In this document: in pieces, positions 1 to 5,629 of the stretch
How the letters are laid out: each line of letters starts with the position of its first letter
Numbering within the stretch: the first letter of the stretch is position 1
DNA from: Candidatus Poribacteria bacterium
GTDB taxonomy: Bacteria; Poribacteria; WGA-4E; WGA-3G
NCBI GenBank assembly: GCA_009835515.1
Contig: VXXH01000149.1
Coordinates: 1 to 6,945 of the forward strand
Direction: 5' to 3'
DNA: 6,945 nt
Made by a program: the position numbers and the translations under genes
Notes under the pieces: generated by a model
The model's database searches: none
Seen by the model: only the letters and a program-made list of their open reading frames with translations
Told to the model about the DNA's origin: nothing

Positions 1-1355
1 GTTTTTAAAAAAAAGAGTGCTGTTTCAGTGATATACTCTTCCTCAACACCAACAGTGTAGAAGGTGATGCTGATTTCATCACCGACTTTCACCCCTAAGT
101 CCGCTGCTGTCCATGTATTGAGCGTAATTTCGCCGGGTTTTCCACGAGCGCGAATTGCATTTAATGCGTTTTTAATTTCCGCTAATGCCCCTTTAATTTC
201 CGCCACTCGTTGCTTATATTCCGGTGTATTGCTGAGTTGCTGTTTCGTGTTTTTTAGGCTACTGACTTCTTTTTCTATCCTGCTAATTTCTTCCTCAAGT
301 TCTTTGCGCTTTTCAAGTTTTTCTGATTCCAATCGTTTGCGTCCTTGATTGTCCGCTTCTTCGTACGCGAGGCGGTCCGCTTCGGTCGTATACCTGTTAA
401 GAAGTTCCGAAAAAGCCCCCACATCCGTCGGGAGTGCCACGATTGTAGAGTAAGGGATAACCTTATCGTTAGCACTTATTGTATTTGCGAGGTAGGTGAG
501 TGTAGGTAAGGTCGGGATACGATTTTCAGTGGCAACCGTTCGGGTGGTTTCGGACAGCACTGGCTTGAGAAGATATTGCTGACTTTGGAGATCGAAGTGG
601 TTTTCATGCGTCTTAATACGTAACCCCAGACTTTCAAGGGTTAACGATAGATCCGCCGCCGAAATTGCGTCCGTATCCGCAGTGAATACGGCATTCACTT
701 TGCCCGCTTGTCCGAGTGCTTTTTGGAGAACAGGGAGTGCTATGAAAGCGTTGAACGGGAGGCTTTGATGTGCTTGTAGACTGAACCGTCCAGCGTTCTT
801 GGTCGGAATTATATCGCTGATAACCAAACGGAGGCTCTGGATGGCGTTGGCTGCGTCCCGTTCACCGAGCAGGAATTCTGGATGGATGTCCGCGGTTTGG
901 GACATATTCACGAGCAGTGTATCACCGACTTGGACGTTCAGTTCGTTTTGAAGCGTCTCGTTGATGACGATGGCGTTGAAGGGTTGTTCAGATGTTTTGT
1001 TGAGATTCGGGGTGGTATCCTCTTGCCAAAACGTGAAGAAATCGTCCGTTACACCAGTGATGTTAACCTTTGATGCTCGTGTCTGTGTCTGTGGTGCGAC
1101 GATTGTGCCGTTTAGTAGAATTGCTGGCACTTTATTTTCCCGCTGCAAGAGATTGGGTTGAAAAAAATGGTCTGCGAGGAGGGCGTGTTGGATGGCACCA
1201 AGTCGCTCTGTCGTGAGACTTCGTAGGCTGCCACGCACAGAATCACCGACGATTAAAGCACCTGCGAGTACACCCGTCGCTACAGCGGTGCAAAGTGCGA
1301 CGGTAAGATGTATCTGCCAAAAGTGTTTAAGGGAATTCCAAGAGAATTTGTGCAT
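1..1355 (-). CDS. FtsX/MacB-like ABC transporter permease, N-terminal part (runs off the left edge)
   Basis: The minus-strand frame is open from the ATG at 1355 to position 1 (451 codons), so the C-terminal part, including the remaining membrane helices, is outside the window. The protein begins MHKFSWNSLKHFWQIHL and has one clear transmembrane helix at about residues 14-36 (LTVALCTAVATGVLAGALIV). A large extracytoplasmic region follows, with MacB periplasmic-core-like segments around residues 126-150 (NAIVINETLQNELNVQVGD) and 412-432 (WTAADLGVKVGDEISI). Between them, residues about 325-402 are highly charged and predict as a helical coiled coil, an unusual insertion for this fold. The gene starts 16 bp after the stop of the ATPase gene and has no good Shine-Dalgarno sequence, so translation is probably coupled. 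With that ATPase it should form a MacB/LolCDE-like transporter at the inner membrane that moves or extracts a substrate at the periplasmic face. The substrate cannot be read from the sequence. The family is well supported; the exact subfamily is not. Confidence 0.85.
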   Translation of the reverse strand, partial: MHKFSWNSLKHFWQIHLTVALCTAVATGVLAGALIVGDSVRGSLRSLTTERLGAIQHALLADHFFQPNLLQRENKVPAILLNGTIVAPQTQTRASKVNITGVTDDFFTFWQEDTTPNLNKTSEQPFNAIVINETLQNELNVQVGDTLLVNMSQTADIHPEFLLGERDAANAIQSLRLVISDIIPTKNAGRFSLQAHQSLPFNAFIALPVLQKALGQAGKVNAVFTADTDAISAADLSLTLESLGLRIKTHENHFDLQSQQYLLKPVLSETTRTVATENRIPTLPTLTYLANTISANDKVIPYSTIVALPTDVGAFSELLNRYTTEADRLAYEEADNQGRKRLESEKLEKRKELEEEISRIEKEVSSLKNTKQQLSNTPEYKQRVAEIKGALAEIKNALNAIRARGKPGEITLNTWTAADLGVKVGDEISITFYTVGVEEEYITETALFFLK

Positions 1356-1371
1356 TCTGTTTTTAGGTGTG

Positions 1372-2061
1372 TTAGGTGTCTCTTTCGAGCGTACATCTGC
1401 CATCTACGAGCTGCAGGTGTTGCTCAAAACGTGAAGCCAGCGCGAGGTTGTGTGTGACAACTATCATAATATTTTTTTCAGCGTTGTGCAACTCAAAGAG
1501 CAGATCGGCGACAGTATCGGTAGTAGCAGTGTCCAAGTTGCCCGTCGGTTCATCACAGAGGAGAATATCGGGTTGGTTGATGAGTGCGCGTGCGATAGCG
1601 ACGCGTTGGCGTTCGCCGCCTGACAGTTGCCCCGGTCGGTGCGTTTGCCGGTCTGTTAGCCCAACCCGTCTGAGCAATTGATGTGCGCGTTGCGTTGCAC
1701 CGGGATCCTGTTTAAAGGCGAGTGAAGGGATCAGAACATTTTCGAGTACGGAATATTGTGGCAGCAGATGGTGATCTTGAAACACAAATCCAATAACCCT
1801 ATTTCGATACCGTGCAAGTTCAGGTTCAGAAAGGGTAAATGGGTTTGTGTTGTTAATTTTGACCTGTCCAGCCGAGGGTTCTTCTAAGGTGCCGATGATG
1901 TGTAGCAGTGTACTTTTGCCTGAACCAGAGGGACCCGTGATAGCGACGGACGTTCCATCTGTAAGACTAAATGAGATATTCCGTAGGACTCCGACCGTTC
2001 CGAAGTCTTTAGATACGTTGGCTATTTTAATCGAGGCAGTAGCAGCGCGAGATTGTTCCAT
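1372..2061 (-). CDS. ABC transporter ATP-binding protein, MacB/LolD type
   Basis: This 229-residue protein is a complete single nucleotide-binding domain of the usual length for the LolD/MacB/FtsE group. Visible motifs are Walker A GPSGSGKST (residues 43-51), Q-loop glutamine in GFVFQ (Q95) followed by DHHLLPQ, signature LSGGE (146-150), Walker B ILLCDE (166-171) with the catalytic glutamate E171, D-loop GNLD, and the switch histidine in VVTHN (H204). The DEPTGNLD run is typical of the export/lipoprotein-release branch. It powers the permease encoded 16 bp downstream by ATP hydrolysis on the cytoplasmic side. The ATG at 2061 is the only sensible start, because an in-frame TGA lies six codons upstream; the Shine-Dalgarno sequence is weak. 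No membrane-fusion-protein gene is present, unlike classical macAB. The name lolD is possible but not justified from sequence alone. Confidence 0.95.
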   Translation of the reverse strand: MEQSRAATASIKIANVSKDFGTVGVLRNISFSLTDGTSVAITGPSGSGKSTLLHIIGTLEEPSAGQVKINNTNPFTLSEPELARYRNRVIGFVFQDHHLLPQYSVLENVLIPSLAFKQDPGATQRAHQLLRRVGLTDRQTHRPGQLSGGERQRVAIARALINQPDILLCDEPTGNLDTATTDTVADLLFELHNAEKNIMIVVTHNLALASRFEQHLQLVDGRCTLERDT

Positions 2062-2160
2062 GGATTTTGTGGTTTCTCAGTAGTGTGGGCAGGCACAAGA
2101 CTTAAAGGAACGCCCAAGCAAAACACCCACAATCGTCTTTTTTCCAGCGAAAGATGCGTG
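2062..2160. other. Intergenic spacer with a degenerate inverted repeat
   Basis: This 99-bp stretch separates the thioesterase stop from the ATPase start. Read on the minus strand it holds a segment of about 46 nt (2085-2130) that begins GTGGGTG and ends TGCCCAC. These ends can pair over five Watson-Crick pairs plus two wobble pairs, with a second short TGGGC/GCCCA match (2086-2090 with 2112-2116). No T-run follows, so it is not an intrinsic terminator. No convincing promoter was found. It may be a decayed dispersed repeat, or simply the leader of the ATPase gene within one transcript. Confidence 0.3.
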
Positions 2161-2577
2161 TTATGACGAGGCATGTATTTGGTCTGCAATAAAATCAGGG
2201 ATAGGAATAGCACGCAGTTTCTCACCGGGGTTCGTTATGCAACAGACCGTTGTGAGTTGGCCGCGCGCGATATCTTCTCCCTGACGCGTAAAGTGAAATT
2301 GATATGTAAGCGATTTTGCCCCTTTTTTCGAGACCCAGAGGCAGATATCCACCTCATCCTCAAACCGAAGTGGGCTTAGATATTCACACGAAGCCGCGAG
2401 TCGGGGCCATCCGATCTTATTTCCTTCCCATTCGGTTGCGACACTCGTACCTAAACTCCGAAGAAATTCGTGTTCCGCGGATTCCATAAAGACAAAAAAT
2501 CGCGTGAAATGGACGATCCCTGCCATATCGGTATCGGCGAACTCAATTTTACGTTTGGTTTGGTACGCAGTGTGCAT
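2161..2577 (-). CDS. Acyl-CoA thioesterase, 4HBT (hot-dog fold) family, YbgC-like
   Basis: This 138-residue protein has the length of a single hot-dog domain. Its N-terminus carries the family motif IEFADTDMAGIVHFTRFFVFMESAEHEF in residues 11-38. The spacing I11-E12-F13-x-D15-x-D17-x-A19-G20-I21-V22 matches the Pseudomonas 4-hydroxybenzoyl-CoA thioesterase residue for residue, so D17 is the expected catalytic aspartate. The rest (YLSPLRFEDEVDI, residues 66-78, then alternating strands) fits the fold. It should hydrolyse an acyl-CoA or aryl-CoA thioester in the cytoplasm. The substrate is unknown, and members of this family are often promiscuous. The gene is not next to tol-pal genes, so a Tol-Pal role like that of E. 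coli ybgC is not indicated. The ATG is preceded by AGGA with a short spacer and by a plausible promoter. Confidence 0.88.
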   Translation of the reverse strand: MHTAYQTKRKIEFADTDMAGIVHFTRFFVFMESAEHEFLRSLGTSVATEWEGNKIGWPRLAASCEYLSPLRFEDEVDICLWVSKKGAKSLTYQFHFTRQGEDIARGQLTTVCCITNPGEKLRAIPIPDFIADQIHASS

Positions 2578-2580
2578 ATT

Positions 2581-2584
2581 TCCT
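2581..2584 (-). promoter_or_regulatory. Shine-Dalgarno sequence of the thioesterase gene (short spacer)
   Basis: Minus-strand AGGA lies only three bases (AAT) before the ATG at 2577. This is shorter than the usual 5-9 nt, so initiation may be modest. No other in-frame start nearby would leave the conserved IEFADTD segment intact. Confidence 0.45.
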
Positions 2585-2598
2585 AATAGTCATCAACT

Positions 2599-2628
2599 AT
2601 CATACTTCGCAGTCAGGACAGTTGTCAT
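2599..2628 (-). promoter_or_regulatory. Candidate sigma70 promoter of the thioesterase gene
   Basis: On the minus strand ATGACA (2623-2628, five of six matches to TTGACA) is followed after 18 bp by TATGAT (2599-2604, five of six matches to TATAAT). The expected start point is near 2592, giving a leader of roughly 15 nt before the ATG, much like disA in this window. Both elements fall inside the two copies of a direct repeat, so the match may partly reflect the repeat. This is an inference from consensus. Confidence 0.5.
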
Positions 2629-2635
2629 ACTTCGT
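2600..2635. repeat. Pair of 10-bp direct repeats, 26-bp period
   Basis: TCATACTTCG occurs at 2600-2609 and again at 2626-2635 on the plus strand. The copies begin exactly 26 bp apart and have similar flanks (CTA before the first, TTG before the second, then CA or TA after). On the minus strand the copies (CGAAGTATGA) overlap the candidate -10 and -35 elements of the thioesterase promoter. They could be operator half-sites or part of a dispersed repeat. Confidence 0.6.
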
Positions 2636-2701
2636 AATGAGAATAGTTAAAGAGATTGCTGTTGCTTGACCAGTAACCTCAACTGCTACAAGAACCTTCT
2701 T

Positions 2702-2762
2702 AACTGAAAACTGAAAACCGATAACTGATAACTATTCCCTCTGAAAACTGACAACCATTCCC
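2702..2762. repeat. Degenerate heptad tandem repeat (AACTGAA/AACTGAT type)
   Basis: Five consecutive heptads are visible at 2702-2736: AACTGAA, AACTGAA, AACCGAT, AACTGAT, AACTATT. A longer level overlaps this: 2720-2739 (GATAACTGATAACTATTCCC) and 2743-2762 (GAAAACTGACAACCATTCCC) match at 17 of 20 positions with a 23-bp period. The block ends directly at the stop codon of the NTF2-repeat gene. It has no coding potential and no stem with a T-run. It resembles the short tandemly repeated heptamers found between genes in several bacterial lineages. Confidence 0.75.
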
Positions 2763-4169
2763 CTACATTTTTGGATAGTCCGGTACATTTTCGTAGCGTT
2801 TCCATGTCTCTGCATAAATTCGCCAGTGCCCGTCGGTCGGATCTACCATCAAATTCAGTTTTTTGGTGCCGATATCGGAGTAAGCAGGACGGGTGCCACT
2901 TGCGGGAGTGCCTGTAAATTTTTGCAAGAACGTTACATCTGCTACTGCCCGATCACCGTTAATTTGCAAATTAGAGATACCCACCTGGATGTCCCCGTAA
3001 AGATTATTCAGTCTTCTCATCTTGGCACGGAGTTCATTTTTCTTAAGGTAAACCTCAGTTTCTACACCGCCACGTATAGTGACACGCGTGATCAAGGCAC
3101 TGTCTGAATAGACAGACATGTAAGTCTCCAAGTCCTTCCCTTCCCAAGCCTCTTGCCATTTCCCAAGGATTTGCCTCACTTTAAGATGCGTATCAATCGG
3201 TGCATTTCCATCGAAAGTTCCACCGGACTCTTCGCCAGAAACTGTGTTAACTTCCACTTGTTCAGCCCGCGCGAGCGCGATGGCACCGGATATCTCACCG
3301 ATCTGATCGTTAATGAGTTTCCATTGTCGTCTGAAGAACCCCTTTTTCTCGATAGTGAGTGTGCGATTGTGAGTTTCAATGATCTCCTCACCATTTTGCA
3401 AAGTTACGCGAATGCCGTCAACCACATAGCGATTTTTCTGAGTTGGCACAGAACTGTAGGTAGCATATTGGATTTCAACGATGTGGGTTTGCGACATTAA
3501 CTCCGTCGCGCGTCGGAAACTTGCTGCCCGCTTTTTTCGGGCGGACTTATCCCACAAATCGGTGTACTTCTGTACATCCTGCGCTTCCAATGCGCTCTTC
3601 CAAGCGATGACTGTGGGGGCTACCGGGCTATTGGCGTTATTGATAAGATTTGGTTGCGGTGTGGATTCCGGTGCTACCGTCGCGACAATTCCTTCACCGG
3701 CGACTTCATCTTGAATAATTTTCCACCGTTGTTGGATAATCCCTTTCTTTTCAATAACAAGATTTCGCAACTGCTGTGTCGGACCATCTGGAAGGTGAAC
3801 CGTCACAGGGATCCCCTCAATTCGATAGCGATTCGGGAATCGCGGGACTCGGTAGGGCTGACCGCTCCCTTCAAGATTAACTTCAAAGTTGATGTTATCT
3901 CTTAGTAGTCTTGCTGTATTTTGATAGCCTCTATCAGGGTGCTGGCGTTCACTTTTTACCCAGAGGGATTCATACTTTTTGGCATCGGTGGATTCGAGCG
4001 CACTTTTCCATTTCGCCAGAAAGGCGGTAGGCGTTTCACTCGAGCTCATGAATATCACGAGGAATAAGACAAAAGCGATAACGATTGCCGCAATAGCACC
4101 GCCCCATATAAGGTTCCGGGATATAATGGTTTTCTTAGGACTGTTTTGTCTGTTCTGTACGTCGTTCAC
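2763..4169 (-). CDS. Single-pass membrane protein with three NTF2/SnoaL-like repeats, function unknown
   Basis: This 468-residue protein has a short basic N-terminus, one transmembrane helix at about residues 22-41 (GGAIAAIVIAFVLFLVIF) without a lipobox, and then a long extracytoplasmic part. Three related units follow. Unit 1 (about 48-158) and unit 2 (about 184-292) are clear duplicates: both have WKSALE, then KY, LW, KS, NRY, GI-VT, L-IEKKG and WK-I at matching spacing. Unit 3 (about 330-465) has KWQEAWEGKDLETYMSVYS and ends GHWRIYAETWKRYENVPDY. This is the pattern of NTF2-like domains of the DUF4440/Cds6 type, whose usual role is ligand binding or scaffolding. No catalytic residues can be assigned. 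The start is GTG with GGAGG seven bases upstream. It is the second gene of a two-gene operon, and its last domain is homologous to the C-terminal domain of the lipoprotein encoded just upstream. The architecture is well supported; the function is unknown. Confidence 0.85.
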   Translation of the reverse strand: MNDVQNRQNSPKKTIISRNLIWGGAIAAIVIAFVLFLVIFMSSSETPTAFLAKWKSALESTDAKKYESLWVKSERQHPDRGYQNTARLLRDNINFEVNLEGSGQPYRVPRFPNRYRIEGIPVTVHLPDGPTQQLRNLVIEKKGIIQQRWKIIQDEVAGEGIVATVAPESTPQPNLINNANSPVAPTVIAWKSALEAQDVQKYTDLWDKSARKKRAASFRRATELMSQTHIVEIQYATYSSVPTQKNRYVVDGIRVTLQNGEEIIETHNRTLTIEKKGFFRRQWKLINDQIGEISGAIALARAEQVEVNTVSGEESGGTFDGNAPIDTHLKVRQILGKWQEAWEGKDLETYMSVYSDSALITRVTIRGGVETEVYLKKNELRAKMRRLNNLYGDIQVGISNLQINGDRAVADVTFLQKFTGTPASGTRPAYSDIGTKKLNLMVDPTDGHWRIYAETWKRYENVPDYPKM

Positions 4170-4176
4170 AATTTAA

Positions 4177-4181
4177 CCTCC
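4177..4181 (-). promoter_or_regulatory. Shine-Dalgarno sequence that fixes the GTG start of the NTF2-repeat gene
   Basis: Minus-strand GGAGG (within GAGGGAGG) lies seven bases before the GTG at 4169, inside the 20-bp gap after the lipoprotein stop. The strong site supports the GTG start and independent translation of the second operon gene. Confidence 0.8.
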
Positions 4182-4189
4182 CTCGTAGT

Positions 4190-5518
4190 TTAAAAGTCTG
4201 GCACACTCTCAAAAATCTTCCAGATCTCATGGTGGATTTTCCAACCGTTCCCGACCCGATGTATCCAAACTTCGCGAATCCAAATATTATAGAGCGCAGT
4301 CGCATTCTCGTCAGCTGCAGGGGTAACTAACCGACTCATTTGTTGGACACTGATAATGCTTTCACTTTCGACTTCCGTGTCGGTTTTGACGTTCCGCCAA
4401 GTGTGTTCATTCATCTGACGAAGATTCGATTCCAGCTGCTGTCTGTCAATTTTACTTCGATCTTCTTTACTCTCGTGAATCACCACTTTATCAACAACAA
4501 TGTTGTGTTCATAATAGGCGAGATGCCCATTGAGGTTTTGGCGCTGCCATGCCGCTTCCCAATTACTAAGTGCGGCTTTGCCAGCGGCTATCTGCTCTGT
4601 AGAGAGCGAGGTGCGTCCGGTCTTCGCGGGAGAAAGTGGCGGTTTACTGGCTTCATAAGCACGTGATGCTTGTGCCTGTTGTGTAAGAAAATCTGCATGT
4701 TTTGCGGCGATCCCCTGCTGACCCGCCTCTGCAAGTTTCTTGGTATAGATTTCAGCTTGTTCGCGTATCTGCTTTCTGAGGGATTCTGCCTCAGCGATAG
4801 CGGCGCGTTTTTGATAGCCCTCTTCTTTAACTACCTTGTCGGCGATATCGAGTCTACGGCGGAGTGCCGAAATTTCCTTGCCGTAGTTGCGGATTTCAGT
4901 TTCCGCCCGCTTACCGCTTATCTGCATCTCCTCCAAAGTTGTGATGAGTTCAGCAACCTGTTTTCCATAGTTTTCCCGTGTAACGCTCAGCTCACGGTTC
5001 TTTTGCTGAAGGTCGCGAACCCTCTGGCTCAACTGCTCTTCCTCACCGCGAGCTGCCTGCATTTCGGACTTGACGCGTGCGAGTTCTGTTTCCTTCCTGC
5101 CGAGTTTCTGACGGAGTTCCACCGTCCCTGCCTCTTTTTCAAGGATCGTTGCATTCAATTTGGAGTTTTTGTTAACGTTAATGGCATGCCTGTGTGCAAG
5201 TCTGGCATCAGCGGTTGCTTGGTATGCGAGCTGGAGTGCGTCGTTGCCTTTCTTTGCCGTGAGTGCTGTTTTTGCGGCTTCAAGGTTGGATGTAGCGGCT
5301 CGAAAGACATCCGGTGCAAGCGATGCGGCATCAACGTCCCGTGCTGCTGTGATAGCTGCTTCTGCGTCTGCGATCGCCGTGTCAACTACAGATGGCTCAA
5401 TTTTTCCGAGTTTCCCACCGCAACCCGCCAAAGCCAAAGAGACGAGAAGCATCGCGACAATCAAAATCCTACGCAATGCGAAGTTATACTTCCCCGGTAA
5501 AGCAATGAACTGTTTCAT
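4190..5518 (-). CDS. Coiled-coil lipoprotein with DUF4398-like region and C-terminal NTF2-like domain
   Basis: This 442-residue protein begins with a basic stretch and hydrophobic signal (residues 17-32) ending in the lipobox LAGC, with acylated cysteine C33. The following GG instead of aspartate suggests the outer membrane. Residues about 40-115 are alanine-rich helices with APDVFRAATSNLEAAKTAL, then ALQLAYQATADARLAHRHA, which resembles DUF4398. Residues about 120-280 are a long charged coiled coil. After a proline-rich linker (291-300) comes an NTF2-like domain (about 308-442) with NWEAAWQRQNLNGHLAYYE and the ending GWKIHHEIWKIFESVPDF. That domain matches the last unit of the protein encoded 20 bp downstream. 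A perfect Shine-Dalgarno sequence fixes the ATG. It probably acts as a periplasmic spacer or scaffold anchored in a membrane, perhaps binding its neighbour. Lipoprotein and domain order are well supported; the role is inferred. Confidence 0.87.
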   Translation of the reverse strand: MKQFIALPGKYNFALRRILIVAMLLVSLALAGCGGKLGKIEPSVVDTAIADAEAAITAARDVDAASLAPDVFRAATSNLEAAKTALTAKKGNDALQLAYQATADARLAHRHAINVNKNSKLNATILEKEAGTVELRQKLGRKETELARVKSEMQAARGEEEQLSQRVRDLQQKNRELSVTRENYGKQVAELITTLEEMQISGKRAETEIRNYGKEISALRRRLDIADKVVKEEGYQKRAAIAEAESLRKQIREQAEIYTKKLAEAGQQGIAAKHADFLTQQAQASRAYEASKPPLSPAKTGRTSLSTEQIAAGKAALSNWEAAWQRQNLNGHLAYYEHNIVVDKVVIHESKEDRSKIDRQQLESNLRQMNEHTWRNVKTDTEVESESIISVQQMSRLVTPAADENATALYNIWIREVWIHRVGNGWKIHHEIWKIFESVPDF

Positions 5519-5525
5519 TTTCTGA

Positions 5526-5533
5526 CTCCTTCT
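5526..5533 (-). promoter_or_regulatory. Strong Shine-Dalgarno sequence of the lipoprotein gene
   Basis: Minus-strand AGAAGGAG ends seven bases before the ATG at 5518, a near-ideal ribosome binding site. It selects this ATG, which also gives a complete signal peptide. No convincing -35/-10 pair was found between it and the disA terminator, although the operon probably starts in that space. Confidence 0.85.
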
Positions 5534-5600
5534 AATTCTGTTTTATTGTTCAGTTCGGTTTAATTTCCAGTTTTTTTACTACAGTATTCAGCACCTCGAT

Positions 5601-5619
5601 AAAAAACACGATTATCGTG
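5601..5619 (-). terminator. Short intrinsic terminator downstream of disA
   Basis: On the minus strand the palindrome CACGATAATCGTG (5607-5619) forms a five-pair stem with a TAA loop and is followed at once by six T residues (5601-5606). It lies 10 bp after the disA stop codon and before the lipoprotein gene. The stem is short, so termination may be partial, but position and T-run fit an intrinsic terminator. Confidence 0.65.
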
Positions 5620-5629
5620 GTATTTTCTC

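Noticed and set aside
2..14. T and A homopolymer runs at the left edge as a possible frameshift in the permease
   Set aside because: The frame stays open to the window edge and gives a plausible ETALFFLK; without the downstream sequence a frameshift cannot be argued.
64..348. Plus-strand frame of 94 codons at the left edge
   Set aside because: It is opposite the permease frame, which is open through the whole region and carries family motifs.
2690..2701. AAGAACCTTCTT as a possible terminator stem for the NTF2-repeat operon
   Set aside because: The loop would be only two bases, the stem is A/T-rich, and no T-run follows on the minus strand.
3153..3500. Plus-strand open frame of 115 codons inside the NTF2-repeat gene
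   Set aside because: No ribosome site and no recognisable domain, and it lies wholly opposite a well-supported gene.
4670..5500. Open frame of 276 codons on the plus strand, antisense to the lipoprotein gene
   Set aside because: The opposite strand encodes a protein with signal peptide, lipobox, coiled coil and strong ribosome site. The antisense product is cysteine-rich without recognisable domains, as expected for a shadow of alanine- and glutamate-rich codons.
5160..5525. Plus-strand alanine/serine-rich frame of 121 codons
   Set aside because: It mirrors the alanine-rich N-terminal part of the lipoprotein on the other strand; the composition is a codon artefact.
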